Below are positions 45,896 to 55,245 of a DNA stretch of 64,000 nt, piece after piece. The position numbers and the translations under genes were made by a program. The notes beneath the pieces are model-generated. The model did not search any database. It was not told where the DNA came from and worked only from the letters and a program-made list of their open reading frames with translations. The stretch's first letter is position 1; each line of letters starts with the position of its first letter. Origin of the DNA: an uncultured bacterium (lineage in GTDB: Bacteria > Verrucomicrobiota > Kiritimatiellia > CAIKKV01); NCBI GenBank assembly GCA_938038445.1, contig CALHRZ010000010.1, forward strand, positions 80,757-144,756, in the 5' to 3' direction.

Positions 45896-46277
45896 GGCGT
45901 TGGGGTTCCACAGCGGGGATGGCCGGAAAGGGCGGGACGATCGGCTTGGAAGCCGAGAAAGCGATCCGGGAACATTTCGGAAATCCGCCGGGCCGGGGGG
46001 GGGTATATGGGCTCGGAACAACCGAGCGATGCGCGAGGTTCGGATGCGCATGACGGTCACATACACTGCCGCTCCGGATGGCCGTTCCCAGGGAGTAAAG
46101 GGAACGATTCCGGAACGTGGAAACGTGCCGTTGTGGGTATGGCTTTCCGGGATGGCCTCTACGGCCGTGAAGCGAAACGGCACTCTCCATGTCATGCCGT
46201 TCCGTTATGGCGAACCCCTTGCGGCCATCGGCTTCGATGGGGCCGTGTCGTCATCCGGAAAGGGGGCGACATCGTGA
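45892..46277 (+). CDS. Small coupled gene of unknown function, disrupted at a G9 run
   Basis: The ATG overlaps the DUF1961 stop (ATGA) and the other end (TGA 46275-46277) overlaps the GTG of sulfatase 2. The first frame reads MRRWGSTAGMAGKGGTIGL and IREHFGNPPGRGG, then shifts into a short unrelated tail after nine G at 45995-46003. The frame that continues to 46277 reads MREVRMRMTVTYTAAPDGRS, NVPLWVWLSGMAST and VMPFRYGEPLAAIGFDGAV. One indel would give about 128 residues. Both ends fit operon coupling, which argues that a real gene lay here. I recognise no family. Confidence 0.4.
45995..46003 (+). repeat. Run of nine G at a frameshift point
   Basis: Second G9 run coinciding with a frame break. 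Gene 53360-55156 has an intact G9 (53593-53601 on the plus strand), so such runs are not always broken in this sequence. Confidence 0.9.
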
Positions 46278-47785
46278 ACCGTCCGAATCTTCTGCTTCTC
46301 ATGACCGACCAGCAGCGGGCCGATACCATCGGGGCGCTGGGGAACCCCGTCATTCGAACGCCGGCGCTGGATCGGATCGTCCGTGAGGGAATCGCGTTCA
46401 CGTCGGCCTATACGCCCTCCGCCGAATGTGTGCCGGCCCGCGCCTGCTTGACGTTCGGGCAATATCCGGGGAGGACGGGATGCTTCAGCAATGGGATGGC
46501 GATGCCGTGGGACTCCCACGACAACCTGATGAGTGCTCTTGGACGGGCGGGTTATTACACCTATGGGATCGGTAAATGCCATTTTACTCCGGCGGCCCGT
46601 GCGTATGACGACAACGGCTTTGCGGGGCGTGAGATTCAAGAAGAACTGGTATCGGATCCGGAGCGAGACGATTATCTGCGGCTTCTCCGTGCAAAGGGAT
46701 TCGCGCATGTGACCGATCCGCATGGTGTTCGGGGTGAGATGTATTACATTCCCCAGCCTGCGCAGATGACGGCGGCCCTGCATCCTACCCAATGGGTGGG
46801 GGATAGGGCCGTTGCGTTTCTGAACGATTCGGCACGCGTTTCACAGCCCTGGTTTCTCTTTGTTTCCTTCATTCATCCCCATCCGCCTTTTGCACCTCCC
46901 GCGCCCTGGCACAAGCTCTATCGGGATGTCGAAATGCCGTTCCCGCATTGTCCGCCGGACAGCGATCGGCTTCTCCTTTTCATCAATCGGGTTCAGAACC
47001 GGTACAAACGGCGGGATCGCGGCAGCGATCTTCAACTCCTGCGTGTGATCCGCGCCTACTACTACGCCTGCATTTCGTTTGTTGATTATCAGATTGGCCG
47101 GATATTGCAGGCGCTCGAGACGACCGGACAACTGGACCAGACATTGATTCTGTTCACGAGCGATCATGGGGAACTGTTGGGGGATTACAGAAGTTTCGGC
47201 AAGCGCAGTTATCACGATGCGGCTTCGCGGATACCGTTGCTCCTTCGCGGACCTGGTGTGACCGCCGGATGGCGATGCGACCGTCCCGTCACCCTCTTGG
47301 ATGTCACGGCCACTTTATTGAATCGGGGCGGGGCGGCCTTTCGAACCCATGCGCCGGATGGGGAGGACCTCCTTGCGGTTGCAGAGGATGGCGACTCGGA
47401 TCGGACGATCTTTTCTCAGTGGAACAGGGGGGCGAATGGCATATATATGGCCATCAGCCGATCTTGGAAATACGTCTATAGCGCGGCGGATCAGAGGGAA
47501 TTGTTGTTCGACCGCCTCCGTGACCCGATGGAAACGCATGACCTTGCCGGTCTTGTGCATGATCCGGAGTGGCCGACGTTTCGCGCGCAGGCGACCCTGT
47601 GCAAAACTCTCATCACGGAACTTCAATCGCAAGGGGAAACCTCCGCGCTGGAAGGCGACCGTTGGCGGAAGTCGTCGCCGCGGCAGATGCCGGTTAATCC
47701 CGACGCTTGGCTCCTGTATCAGGATCACAGTTGGGCCGATCAGAGAATTCCCGGATACTTCGAACAAAGAGGAGACTCCAAATGA
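46274..47785 (+). CDS. Sulfatase 2 (type I, Cys-dependent)
   Basis: A 503-residue sulfatase starting at GTG 46274, with AAAGGGGG about eight bases upstream; the open frame further 5' is not coding. Motif CVPAR, with Cys52. Other marks: RPNLLLLMTDQQRADTIGAL, YYTYGIGKCHFTP, QTLILFTSDHGELLGDYRSF and YHDAASRIPLLLRGPGV. No signal peptide. The C-terminus HSWADQRIPGYFEQRGDSK overlaps the next ATG (ATGA). Sulfate-ester substrate unknown. Confidence 0.93.
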   Translation: MNRPNLLLLMTDQQRADTIGALGNPVIRTPALDRIVREGIAFTSAYTPSAECVPARACLTFGQYPGRTGCFSNGMAMPWDSHDNLMSALGRAGYYTYGIGKCHFTPAARAYDDNGFAGREIQEELVSDPERDDYLRLLRAKGFAHVTDPHGVRGEMYYIPQPAQMTAALHPTQWVGDRAVAFLNDSARVSQPWFLFVSFIHPHPPFAPPAPWHKLYRDVEMPFPHCPPDSDRLLLFINRVQNRYKRRDRGSDLQLLRVIRAYYYACISFVDYQIGRILQALETTGQLDQTLILFTSDHGELLGDYRSFGKRSYHDAASRIPLLLRGPGVTAGWRCDRPVTLLDVTATLLNRGGAAFRTHAPDGEDLLAVAEDGDSDRTIFSQWNRGANGIYMAISRSWKYVYSAADQRELLFDRLRDPMETHDLAGLVHDPEWPTFRAQATLCKTLITELQSQGETSALEGDRWRKSSPRQMPVNPDAWLLYQDHSWADQRIPGYFEQRGDSK

Positions 47786-49101
47786 AAACAGAGCGACCAC
47801 CCAATTTTGTCATCATGTTTCTGGACGATTCGGGCTGGGCGGATTTCCGACCGTTTGCGCGGACGGATTATCCAACTCCCCACGTTGAACGGTTGGCGCA
47901 ATCGGGATGCTTGTTTACTCAATTTTATGTTCCTCAGGCCATCTGTTCCGCCTCCCGCGCGTCGTTGTTGACGGGATGTTATCCTGAACGCCATCGTGTG
48001 TTCGGAGCCATTGCCCCGAGGGAACGGGGTCTTGATCCCGCCTTTGCGACCGTGGCGGAGGTGTTGAAGACGGCTGGGTATGCTACCGGCTGTTTTGGAA
48101 AGTGGCATATCGGCGATCATACGGACACGCGCCCCCCGGCGCGCGGCTTTGACGAGTCCTCTGGCCTCATGTACTCGAACGATATGTGGCGTTACCATCC
48201 CGAAAGTCGTTTTTATGATTCGTTCGAGCTTCAGTATTGGAAAAACGATGCGATCGCTATTCGGGACCTTTCTCCGCAGCAGCAGAATTATCTCACGACG
48301 TGGTACACGGAAGATGCCGTGGATTTCATCCGCCGCCATGCGCGGAAAGGACCCTTTTTTCTTTATGTGCCCCACAACATGCCCCACGTTCCTCTGGCCT
48401 GCAGCGAGAAATTTCTTGGCAAGTCGGGCCAGGGACTCTATGCCGATGTGATGATGGAAATTGACTGGTCGCTCGGTTGCATCCTGGATGCCCTTGAAGA
48501 GACCCAGGTTCGGGAGCAAACCATTGTTCTGTTCACTTCCGACAATGGGCCTTGGCTATCCTATGGAAATCACGCGGGCCGCACGCCGTATCGGGAGGGG
48601 AAAGCGACCGCCTTCGATGGGGGTGTTCGGAGCGCCCTTGTGATGAGCGCGCCGGGTCACTTGAGACCCGGCTCGACGTCGGGCCGTCCCTTTTGCAGCG
48701 TGGATATTCTGCCCACTTTTGCGCGGCTGGCCGGCGCACCGCTTCCCCGCAATCCGATGGACGGGAAAGACGTGTGGTCCTGGATTTGCGGCGCCTCGGA
48801 TGCGGTCAACCCTCATGCCTATTACTCCATTACGACGGGCGATGAGTTTCAGGCGGTGGTTACCAGCGATGGCCGATGGAAGCTTCATTTGCCGCATGCC
48901 TATCGAACGCTGGATTTCGCGGGCCAAGACGGGAGGCCGGGACGCTATAGGATGGAGCGGATCGCCCTTTCCCTTTTCGACATGCAGGAGGACCCGTTTG
49001 AGACGACCGATGTTTCCGCCGAACAGCCGGAAGTATTTGAGCGCTTGAAGGCATGGGTGGAACGTCGCAGGGACGAATGGTTCCCTCCCATCCGAAAATG
49101 A
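47782..49101 (+). CDS. Sulfatase 3 (type I, Cys-dependent, CSASR variant)
   Basis: A 439-residue sulfatase beginning at ATG 47782, with AGAGGAGA upstream. The maturation motif is CSASR (Cys55), with Ala in the usual Pro position, a variant common in arylsulfatase-like subfamilies. Also RPPNFVIMFLDDSGWADF with the paired Asp metal ligands, YATGCFGKWHIGDHTDTRPP, FLYVPHNMPHVPLACSEKF and QTIVLFTSDNGPWLSYGNHA. The Cys remains the residue oxidised. It is more similar in layout to classical arylsulfatases than are its neighbours. No signal peptide. Followed by sulfatase 4 after 22 bases. Confidence 0.93.
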   Translation: MKTERPPNFVIMFLDDSGWADFRPFARTDYPTPHVERLAQSGCLFTQFYVPQAICSASRASLLTGCYPERHRVFGAIAPRERGLDPAFATVAEVLKTAGYATGCFGKWHIGDHTDTRPPARGFDESSGLMYSNDMWRYHPESRFYDSFELQYWKNDAIAIRDLSPQQQNYLTTWYTEDAVDFIRRHARKGPFFLYVPHNMPHVPLACSEKFLGKSGQGLYADVMMEIDWSLGCILDALEETQVREQTIVLFTSDNGPWLSYGNHAGRTPYREGKATAFDGGVRSALVMSAPGHLRPGSTSGRPFCSVDILPTFARLAGAPLPRNPMDGKDVWSWICGASDAVNPHAYYSITTGDEFQAVVTSDGRWKLHLPHAYRTLDFAGQDGRPGRYRMERIALSLFDMQEDPFETTDVSAEQPEVFERLKAWVERRRDEWFPPIRK

Positions 49102-49123
49102 GATCCACACGGAGCAACGAAGA

Positions 49124-50527
49124 ATGAAACGACCAAATATTCTCATTCTGATGCCCGATCAAATGCGGGCGGATTGTCTTTCCTGCGCCGGCCATCCGGT
49201 GATTCAAACTCCGAATCTGGATCGGTTGGCCGCCGATGGGGTCCGGTTCCCGCAGACGTACACAACCTGCCCCGTGTGCATGCCGGCGCGGAGTTCCTTT
49301 TTGTCCGGTTTGTTCTGTCATAATCACGGGCAGTGGTCAAACCATGGGAGCCTGCCGGAGCGGGCGGACACGTATGCACGGCGGCTTCAGTCTGCGGGTT
49401 ATCACACCTGTCATATCGGAAAATCCCATTTATATCCCCATCGGCGGGGCCATTCTTTACGAGAAGACGAACCGTTCATGCATGCCCTCGGCTGGAAGGA
49501 CGTTTTGGAGACGACCGGGCCTTATGCGACCTGCATGACGAAGTCCATTCTGACGGATCATTGGGAACGGCAAGGACTTTTTCAAACGTTCCTGAACGAT
49601 TACATTCGGCGGGGAAAAGAAGGGGGTGTGGCGGCGGTTTGGCCCAGCCCTTTACCGCCCGGAGAGACCATGGATGATTTTGTCGGCCGAACGGCGTGCG
49701 ACTATCTCGCGTCCTATTCCCATGCGGATCCCTGGTTGGTCTTTGTTGGTTTCGGCGGTCCGCACTCGCCATGGGATCCTCCGGCGGAATGGGCCGCCCG
49801 GTACGACGGGAGGGCCATGAATCCCGCACAACCGCCGCCGCCGGCGGAGGAATGGTTGACGCCGGAAGCGGCGGCGCATCGCGCCGAGATCGCGCGTCGG
49901 GAGCACCCGTTGCCGAAGGAGACGGTGGCGAAGATTCGAGCGTTATACTATGCCAAAATCAGTCACATTGATGATTGGATAGGCCGCATCTGGCGCGTGA
50001 TTGAACAGCGCGGGTGGGCGGATCAAACCGCCGTGGTGTTTTGGAGCGATCACGGGGAAATGCTGGGGGACCGTAATCTTTACCACAAGTCGCTGTTTTA
50101 TGAAGCGTCCGTGCGGGTGCCGCTGATTCTCCGGTTGCCCGATCGAAAAGGGGCGGGCGGGGTTAGCTCCCGATTGGTCAGTCTGGTGGATCTGGTCCCG
50201 ACGCTGTTGGAGATCGGGGGTGCCGAGCTTCGAAAACGGGAGTTCGGCAGGTCGTTGCTGCCGCTGGTTGCCGACCCGGAAGCGGCGCATCACGAGGTGG
50301 TGTGCAGCGAGATTCACTTCCGAACGATGATTCGGGACAACCGATACAAGATGGTCGTGAACGACCGGGGAGCGGTACTCAAACTGTACGACATGGTAAA
50401 GGACCCGCAGGAGACGCGGAATCTCGCGGGCCATACCCAAACGGACGCAATCATTCGGCATCTGCGCGAACGGCTCCTGCAATGGCATTTGGAAACGGCA
50501 ACAGACTGGAATCAACTGAACGCATGA
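49124..50527 (+). CDS. Sulfatase 4 (type I, Cys-dependent)
   Basis: A 467-residue sulfatase. Motif CMPAR, Cys52. Further segments are RPNILILMPDQMRADCLSCA, YHTCHIGKSHLYPH, DPWLVFVGFGGPHSPWDPPA and QTAVVFWSDHGEMLGDRNLY. No signal peptide. Start ATG 49124, upstream purine-rich GGAGCAACGAAGA. Its stop overlaps the next start as ATGA. Confidence 0.93.
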   Translation: MKRPNILILMPDQMRADCLSCAGHPVIQTPNLDRLAADGVRFPQTYTTCPVCMPARSSFLSGLFCHNHGQWSNHGSLPERADTYARRLQSAGYHTCHIGKSHLYPHRRGHSLREDEPFMHALGWKDVLETTGPYATCMTKSILTDHWERQGLFQTFLNDYIRRGKEGGVAAVWPSPLPPGETMDDFVGRTACDYLASYSHADPWLVFVGFGGPHSPWDPPAEWAARYDGRAMNPAQPPPPAEEWLTPEAAAHRAEIARREHPLPKETVAKIRALYYAKISHIDDWIGRIWRVIEQRGWADQTAVVFWSDHGEMLGDRNLYHKSLFYEASVRVPLILRLPDRKGAGGVSSRLVSLVDLVPTLLEIGGAELRKREFGRSLLPLVADPEAAHHEVVCSEIHFRTMIRDNRYKMVVNDRGAVLKLYDMVKDPQETRNLAGHTQTDAIIRHLRERLLQWHLETATDWNQLNA

Positions 50528-51918
50528 AGCATACGCCTCCCAATCTCTTGTTCCTGATCAGCGATCAACACACGGCTGCTCTGATGGGCTGCGCCGGGAG
50601 TCGCTTTGTCGAAACGCCCAACCTGGATCGTTTGGCGGCACGCGGCGTGCGGTTCTCCGCGGCCTATTGCGCGTATCCGCATTGCGTGCCGTCGCGGGCC
50701 GCGTTGATGACCGGGCTGCAGACGCACCGGATTCCCTGCTATGACAACGGCTCGACTTTTCGGAGCGATCTGCCGACATGGGCGCACATGCTTCGGCATG
50801 CGGGCTATTACACAGTCCTGAACGGTAAAATGCATTTCGTCGGAGAAGATTTTTGGCATGGTTTTCACGAGCATGTCAACGAGCGACGGACGGCGATCGG
50901 CGGCTTCCGGTGGGGCGAGGAGAAACCCGACCCGACCACCGGCAAACGCTATTGGGCCGATCTTCATTTCGAAGGGGATCCGGTTTATGAGCGGCGGATG
51001 CGGGAGGAGAGGGCGCGCGTCCGATATGCGGTCGAATTTCTTGGGAATCCTCCGGCGGATCGTCCGTGGTGTCATGTGTTGGGTTTTGCAGGACCCCACT
51101 ATCCTCAATGCTGCACGCGCGAGCAGTTTGCGCGTTATGCCGCGGCTACAATTCCGGAACCGCTGGGTCCCGCGCGTCTCCATCCCCGGCATCAGTATTG
51201 GCGGAAATGCTGGGGGTTCGAACGGCTGTCGCCGGAGCAAGTGCGTGCAAGTCGCTGCGCCTATTTAGCCATGATCACCCAGATCGATGCCTGGATCGGA
51301 GAGGTTCTCGATTCGCTGGAACGCAGTGGACAGGCGGACCATACGCTGATCGTTTACACATCGGACCATGGAGAGATGTGGGGCGAGCATGGATTGTGGG
51401 GCAAACAGGTCTTTTTCGAGGAATCGGCGCGCGTTCCGCTTCTTCTCAGCGGGCCGGCATTGGGCATTCGGCAGGGGATCGAAGTGGGCACACCCGTTTC
51501 CCTCCTGGATCTCTATCCCACGATTCGGGAACTCACGGGAACAACCGATTGGAACGTGCCGCTGGATGGGCGAAGCTTGGCGCCGGTATTGCAGGGGGAA
51601 ATGGCGCTTCCCGATGTGCCCGTTTTTAGCGAGTATTACGGGCCGGACACAAAGGGTCCTGAACGGATGGTTCGCTTCCAAAAATGGAAGTTGAATTACT
51701 ACCATCATCAAGGCATGGAGTTGTTCCAACTCGCGGAAGATCCTCACGAAGAAAACAATCTGGCCGAACATCCTGAGTATCGGGATGTTCGGAACCGACT
51801 TTGGAATTACCTGACGCAGCGGTGGGATCCTGAAGCGGTGGATCAAGCCGTGCGCGAGGATCAGAACCGCCGGAGTTGGGTTTCGGCGTGTTATCGCGGT
51901 GTTTCGAAAGCGCTATGA
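50524..51918 (+). CDS. Sulfatase 5 (type I, Cys-dependent)
   Basis: A 464-residue sulfatase. The start is ATG 50524, overlapping the preceding stop, since the conserved N-terminus (PPNLLFLISDQHTAALMGCA) starts just after it. Motif CVPSR, Cys54. Also YYTVLNGKMHFVGEDFWHGF, LIVYTSDHGEMWGEHGLWGK, and FFEESARVPLLLSGPAL. No signal peptide. The Gln-His after the first Asp (SDQH) resembles sulfatase 1. Substrate unknown. Confidence 0.93.
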   Translation: MKHTPPNLLFLISDQHTAALMGCAGSRFVETPNLDRLAARGVRFSAAYCAYPHCVPSRAALMTGLQTHRIPCYDNGSTFRSDLPTWAHMLRHAGYYTVLNGKMHFVGEDFWHGFHEHVNERRTAIGGFRWGEEKPDPTTGKRYWADLHFEGDPVYERRMREERARVRYAVEFLGNPPADRPWCHVLGFAGPHYPQCCTREQFARYAAATIPEPLGPARLHPRHQYWRKCWGFERLSPEQVRASRCAYLAMITQIDAWIGEVLDSLERSGQADHTLIVYTSDHGEMWGEHGLWGKQVFFEESARVPLLLSGPALGIRQGIEVGTPVSLLDLYPTIRELTGTTDWNVPLDGRSLAPVLQGEMALPDVPVFSEYYGPDTKGPERMVRFQKWKLNYYHHQGMELFQLAEDPHEENNLAEHPEYRDVRNRLWNYLTQRWDPEAVDQAVREDQNRRSWVSACYRGVSKAL

Positions 51919-51937
51919 ACCTTTCACGAAAAGCATC

Positions 51938-53347
51938 ATGAAAACAAACATTCTCTATTTGCATTCGCACGACACAGGGCGCATCATTCAGCCTTACGGG
52001 TATGCGGTTGATACGCCCAATCTTCAGCGGTTTGCCGAGCAGGGCGTCCTCTTTCGCAATGCGTTTTGCGCGGGACCGACGTGTTCTCCCAGCCGGGCTG
52101 CGCTGTTAACGGGCCAGTATCCGCATTCTTGTGGAATGCTGGGACTTTCCGGCAAGCGGGGCGCCCGGCTTAACGATTATACGCGCCATCTCAGTCACTA
52201 TCTTCGCGGACAGGGTTATGTCACGGCATTGTCGGGTGTGCAGCATGAGGCCCCCAAAGAAGAGATGAGAACGCTTCTCGGGTATGACCATTATTTGGAC
52301 GAGCCTTGGGCCCCGTGGGCGGACTCTTTTCTTAAATGGAACGCGTTTTACGCCAGCCGCGCGGCCGAGTTCATCTTGCGGGCCGATCGAAAACGGCCGT
52401 TTTTTCTTTCGTGCGGCTTCAGTTTGACCCATCGGATGGGACCCGGCGAGCAATGGCATACCTCCGAAAAGGCAGCCGAACCTCAAGGCGATCCCCGTTA
52501 TGTGCGCCCGCCGCTCCCGTTGCCGGACACCCCGGAGACGCGCCGCGATTTCGCCGATTTCCGGGTTGCAGTACGTCACTTGGATCACTGCATGGGAAAA
52601 GTGTTAGCAGCGCTCGACGAGGCCGGTCTTTCCGATCAGACCCTTGTGGTCATAACAACCGATCATGGCATCGCCTATCCTCGCATGAAATGCAATTTGA
52701 ACGATGCGGGCACAGGCGTCCTCTTGATCATGCGCGGTCCGGCCCGAATCGGGACGAACGATTTGCCGTTGCGATGGGAAGGGGGACGTGTGTTCGATGC
52801 GCTGGTCAGCCACGTGGATGTCTTTCCAACGATCTGCGAGGGGGCGGGAATATCGCTTCCCAACTGGCTTCAAGGGTGCGCGCTTTCGCCACTCCTGGAA
52901 GGCGCGCCCTCCGTTCGCCAGGAAGTCTTTTCGGAAGTCAACTGGCATGGTTATCCGGAGCCTCTGCGTTCCGTACGAACAGAGCGATACCGCTACGTTC
53001 GGAGGTTTTTGCTTCGGAAACCCTCGGACAATTGCGACCCCAGCGTGAGTCGCACTCTGTTCCGGCTGTACGGCTGGGACGATCGGCCGGTGCCGGTCGA
53101 AGCGCTCTATGATCTGTTTTTCGATCCGACCGAATCGGCCAATCTGGCAGGCGATCCCGCATATGCCTCCGTTCTATGCGATCTGCGCCTCCGGTTGCGC
53201 CGATGGATGAAGGCGACCGAGGATCCCGCACTTTCGGGCCGACTGATCCCTCTCGACGGCATGACGGTTTGGAAAGGGGATAAGGATAAACACGAGGGGA
53301 TAGGACCCGCCGAGGCGCTCGATTTAATCCCCTTTTCTGAGGAGTGA
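51938..53347 (+). CDS. Sulfatase 6 (SGSH/S1_8-like, Cys-dependent)
   Basis: A 469-residue sulfatase starting at ATG 51938. Motif CSPSR, Cys49. The layout TNILYLHSHDTGRIIQPYGY, SCGMLGLSGKRGARLNDYTR and ALSGVQHEAPKEE resembles the heparan N-sulfatase-like subfamily (SGSH type) more than its neighbours do. Metal-site end: VVITTDHGIAYPRMKCNLND, AGTGVLLIMRGPARI. No signal peptide. If the subfamily guess holds, N-linked or hexosamine sulfate is a candidate substrate. It is the last gene of the 36-kb run and is convergent with the next gene, 12 bases away. Confidence 0.92.
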   Translation: MKTNILYLHSHDTGRIIQPYGYAVDTPNLQRFAEQGVLFRNAFCAGPTCSPSRAALLTGQYPHSCGMLGLSGKRGARLNDYTRHLSHYLRGQGYVTALSGVQHEAPKEEMRTLLGYDHYLDEPWAPWADSFLKWNAFYASRAAEFILRADRKRPFFLSCGFSLTHRMGPGEQWHTSEKAAEPQGDPRYVRPPLPLPDTPETRRDFADFRVAVRHLDHCMGKVLAALDEAGLSDQTLVVITTDHGIAYPRMKCNLNDAGTGVLLIMRGPARIGTNDLPLRWEGGRVFDALVSHVDVFPTICEGAGISLPNWLQGCALSPLLEGAPSVRQEVFSEVNWHGYPEPLRSVRTERYRYVRRFLLRKPSDNCDPSVSRTLFRLYGWDDRPVPVEALYDLFFDPTESANLAGDPAYASVLCDLRLRLRRWMKATEDPALSGRLIPLDGMTVWKGDKDKHEGIGPAEALDLIPFSEE

Positions 53348-53359
53348 TCGGCCTAAGGG

Positions 53360-55156
53360 TCAAGGGGAGTAAGCGGCGGGAAGGCCGGGATTGATCGCCT
53401 TCGGTGGATACACGGCATCGTAAAGCGTTTTGATTTTGGGGGTATATCCGCACGAAAACCAGCCGCGGAAGAAGAAGCTGTCTCCTTGTCGCACGCCTTC
53501 GATCAGCGTCTCACGAAGATTGTCCCACTCATCGGCTTTGAGGTTGACTGTATAACTGACGCTGAAGGCGCCGGGAAAGAGCGACCGAATGCGGGGGGGG
53601 GTAACGGCAGGGCTGTACGGCGGCTGGAGATACTGGGCAGTATAGGCATATTGCGCCGAGCTGCGGCGCAGTTCGGGGACCAGCAATACGTCAGGATGGC
53701 GTCGGTTAAGTTCACGCCAGATCTGGCTATCGAGCAGGGTCCAGGACATCTTGCCCTCTTCGCCTTCATTCGCGAAGAGACCGTTGGTATCCACATAAAA
53801 GAGGGTTGCCCCCCAACGCGTTCGTGCAAATTCGATTTTTCGGGACATTCGTTCTACGACCGGATAGAACCGCCACCAGGGAAGTCCTGCAGGCCAGACG
53901 GCGGAGAAATCATCGCCGAGCGGATTGCGGTCGGGGCCGTGACTTCCCGTTCCGTGCGCCCACGCTCCTTTTTTTTCGTCGAAATAGACCTGGGTGGGGC
54001 GCAGGCAGCATCCGACTCGAAAGCCGGCTTCGCGGATTCTTGCGAAAAAGTCCGGTAAAATGTCCTCCATCTCCGGTGCCAGAAGCCGGACCATTCGCGG
54101 ATCGCCGATGTAGGTGATGGGATGAGGATTTTCGCCTCCTTCGGGATTCCAGACGATCATCCCTTGGGCGTTCATCGCGTTCAGTTGAGCAATGCAACCG
54201 TCCGCAAACTTCATCATGAGCCGTCGAAGTTCCGTCCGTCCTTCTTCCGTGCGGACATCGAGGTCTTTTTTATTGAACCAGTTGCGAGGATTATTTTCCG
54301 GCCCTTTGGACGTCGGCAGAAAGATGGCGGCAATTGGGCGGCGATCCGGCCAGTAAAGACGCGGGGAGTGATAGCGCTGAAAGGCTTCGAGAGCGGCTTC
54401 CATAGGCGCGGGCGGGCTCGATTCCCGCGTTGCAAAAACCAGGGAGAGACGGAACGATATCGTCTGACCTGGCGCGATTCTTGGAAGTCCATAGGCGAAA
54501 AATTGGACACCGCCGGGATCCATCATTCGGACTCCGCCTTTGACGACCACGGGGAGATTCGACCCGCCGTTTTCCGGTTTTCCGAACCCCAAACTCAAGG
54601 GCTGAACGGTATCGCTGCACAGAAGCAGCCGGTTGGAACCGACGCGCGCCTCGACGACACCGGGTTCCCCGGGCATGGCCACCATCGGAGTCCATTGTTT
54701 CGGCTGTTCGACGGCTTCGGGAAGTATAAGTTGCAGAGGAATCAACTCAAAATGGGCGAGGATGCGATCCGAACGATTGGAGAGTACGAAGGCCATATCC
54801 AGTCGGTCGACTCCTGCCGAATAATTCACAACGAGGCCGGCCCAGGGATAGAAAAGGGACAATCGATTTTGTCCGGCATCGAATGCCGTCTCCGCCGCGC
54901 CGATTTCCGGTTTTTGGAAGCTCTCTTTCCAGAGGCCGTTTTCGAGGGTCCGGCTTTCCAGAATCACATTCCGTATCGCGGGGGTTCCGTTTTTGAGCAG
55001 CGCATGTTCTCCCCACGTGAGTGCCGCAAGGCCGTTTGTATTCCATGCAGCCGATAACGAGCCGGTTTGAGCCCTAACCGTTCCTCCGGCTGCTGCCAAG
55101 GCGACCAGGATTCCGAATCCGTATTTTCCTCGCGGGCATTTGGATCGTCGGTTCAT
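53360..55156 (-). CDS. Secreted TIM-barrel-like protein of unknown function
   Basis: A 598-residue protein with a signal peptide (GFGILVALAAAGGTVRAQ). Residues about 30-260 are beta-rich. Residues about 265-560 look like a glycoside-hydrolase-type barrel: PIAAIFLPTSKGPENNPRNW, LNAMNAQGMIVWNPEGGENP, FFARIREAGFRVGCCLRPTQ and GATLFYVDTNGLFANEGEEG, with acidic residues after beta-strands, but I cannot place it in a GH family. A C9 run (53593-53601) is in frame. SD AGGAAT is present. It lies downstream of the esterase gene in the same direction (89-base gap), suggesting co-transcription. Confidence 0.7.
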   Translation of the reverse strand: MNRRSKCPRGKYGFGILVALAAAGGTVRAQTGSLSAAWNTNGLAALTWGEHALLKNGTPAIRNVILESRTLENGLWKESFQKPEIGAAETAFDAGQNRLSLFYPWAGLVVNYSAGVDRLDMAFVLSNRSDRILAHFELIPLQLILPEAVEQPKQWTPMVAMPGEPGVVEARVGSNRLLLCSDTVQPLSLGFGKPENGGSNLPVVVKGGVRMMDPGGVQFFAYGLPRIAPGQTISFRLSLVFATRESSPPAPMEAALEAFQRYHSPRLYWPDRRPIAAIFLPTSKGPENNPRNWFNKKDLDVRTEEGRTELRRLMMKFADGCIAQLNAMNAQGMIVWNPEGGENPHPITYIGDPRMVRLLAPEMEDILPDFFARIREAGFRVGCCLRPTQVYFDEKKGAWAHGTGSHGPDRNPLGDDFSAVWPAGLPWWRFYPVVERMSRKIEFARTRWGATLFYVDTNGLFANEGEEGKMSWTLLDSQIWRELNRRHPDVLLVPELRRSSAQYAYTAQYLQPPYSPAVTPPRIRSLFPGAFSVSYTVNLKADEWDNLRETLIEGVRQGDSFFFRGWFSCGYTPKIKTLYDAVYPPKAINPGLPAAYSP

Positions 55157-55245
55157 TGCGCATTCCTATCTGGTATGGAGAATCTGTTATTGGATAACTT
55201 ATTTTTGCGACTCGAGCAATTTGAATTTGCGGCCGGAAGACTTAT

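Noticed and set aside
37277-53347. Bacterial microcompartment for fucose/rhamnose use
   Set aside because: No shell-protein genes or aldolase-type signature enzymes are present in the window.
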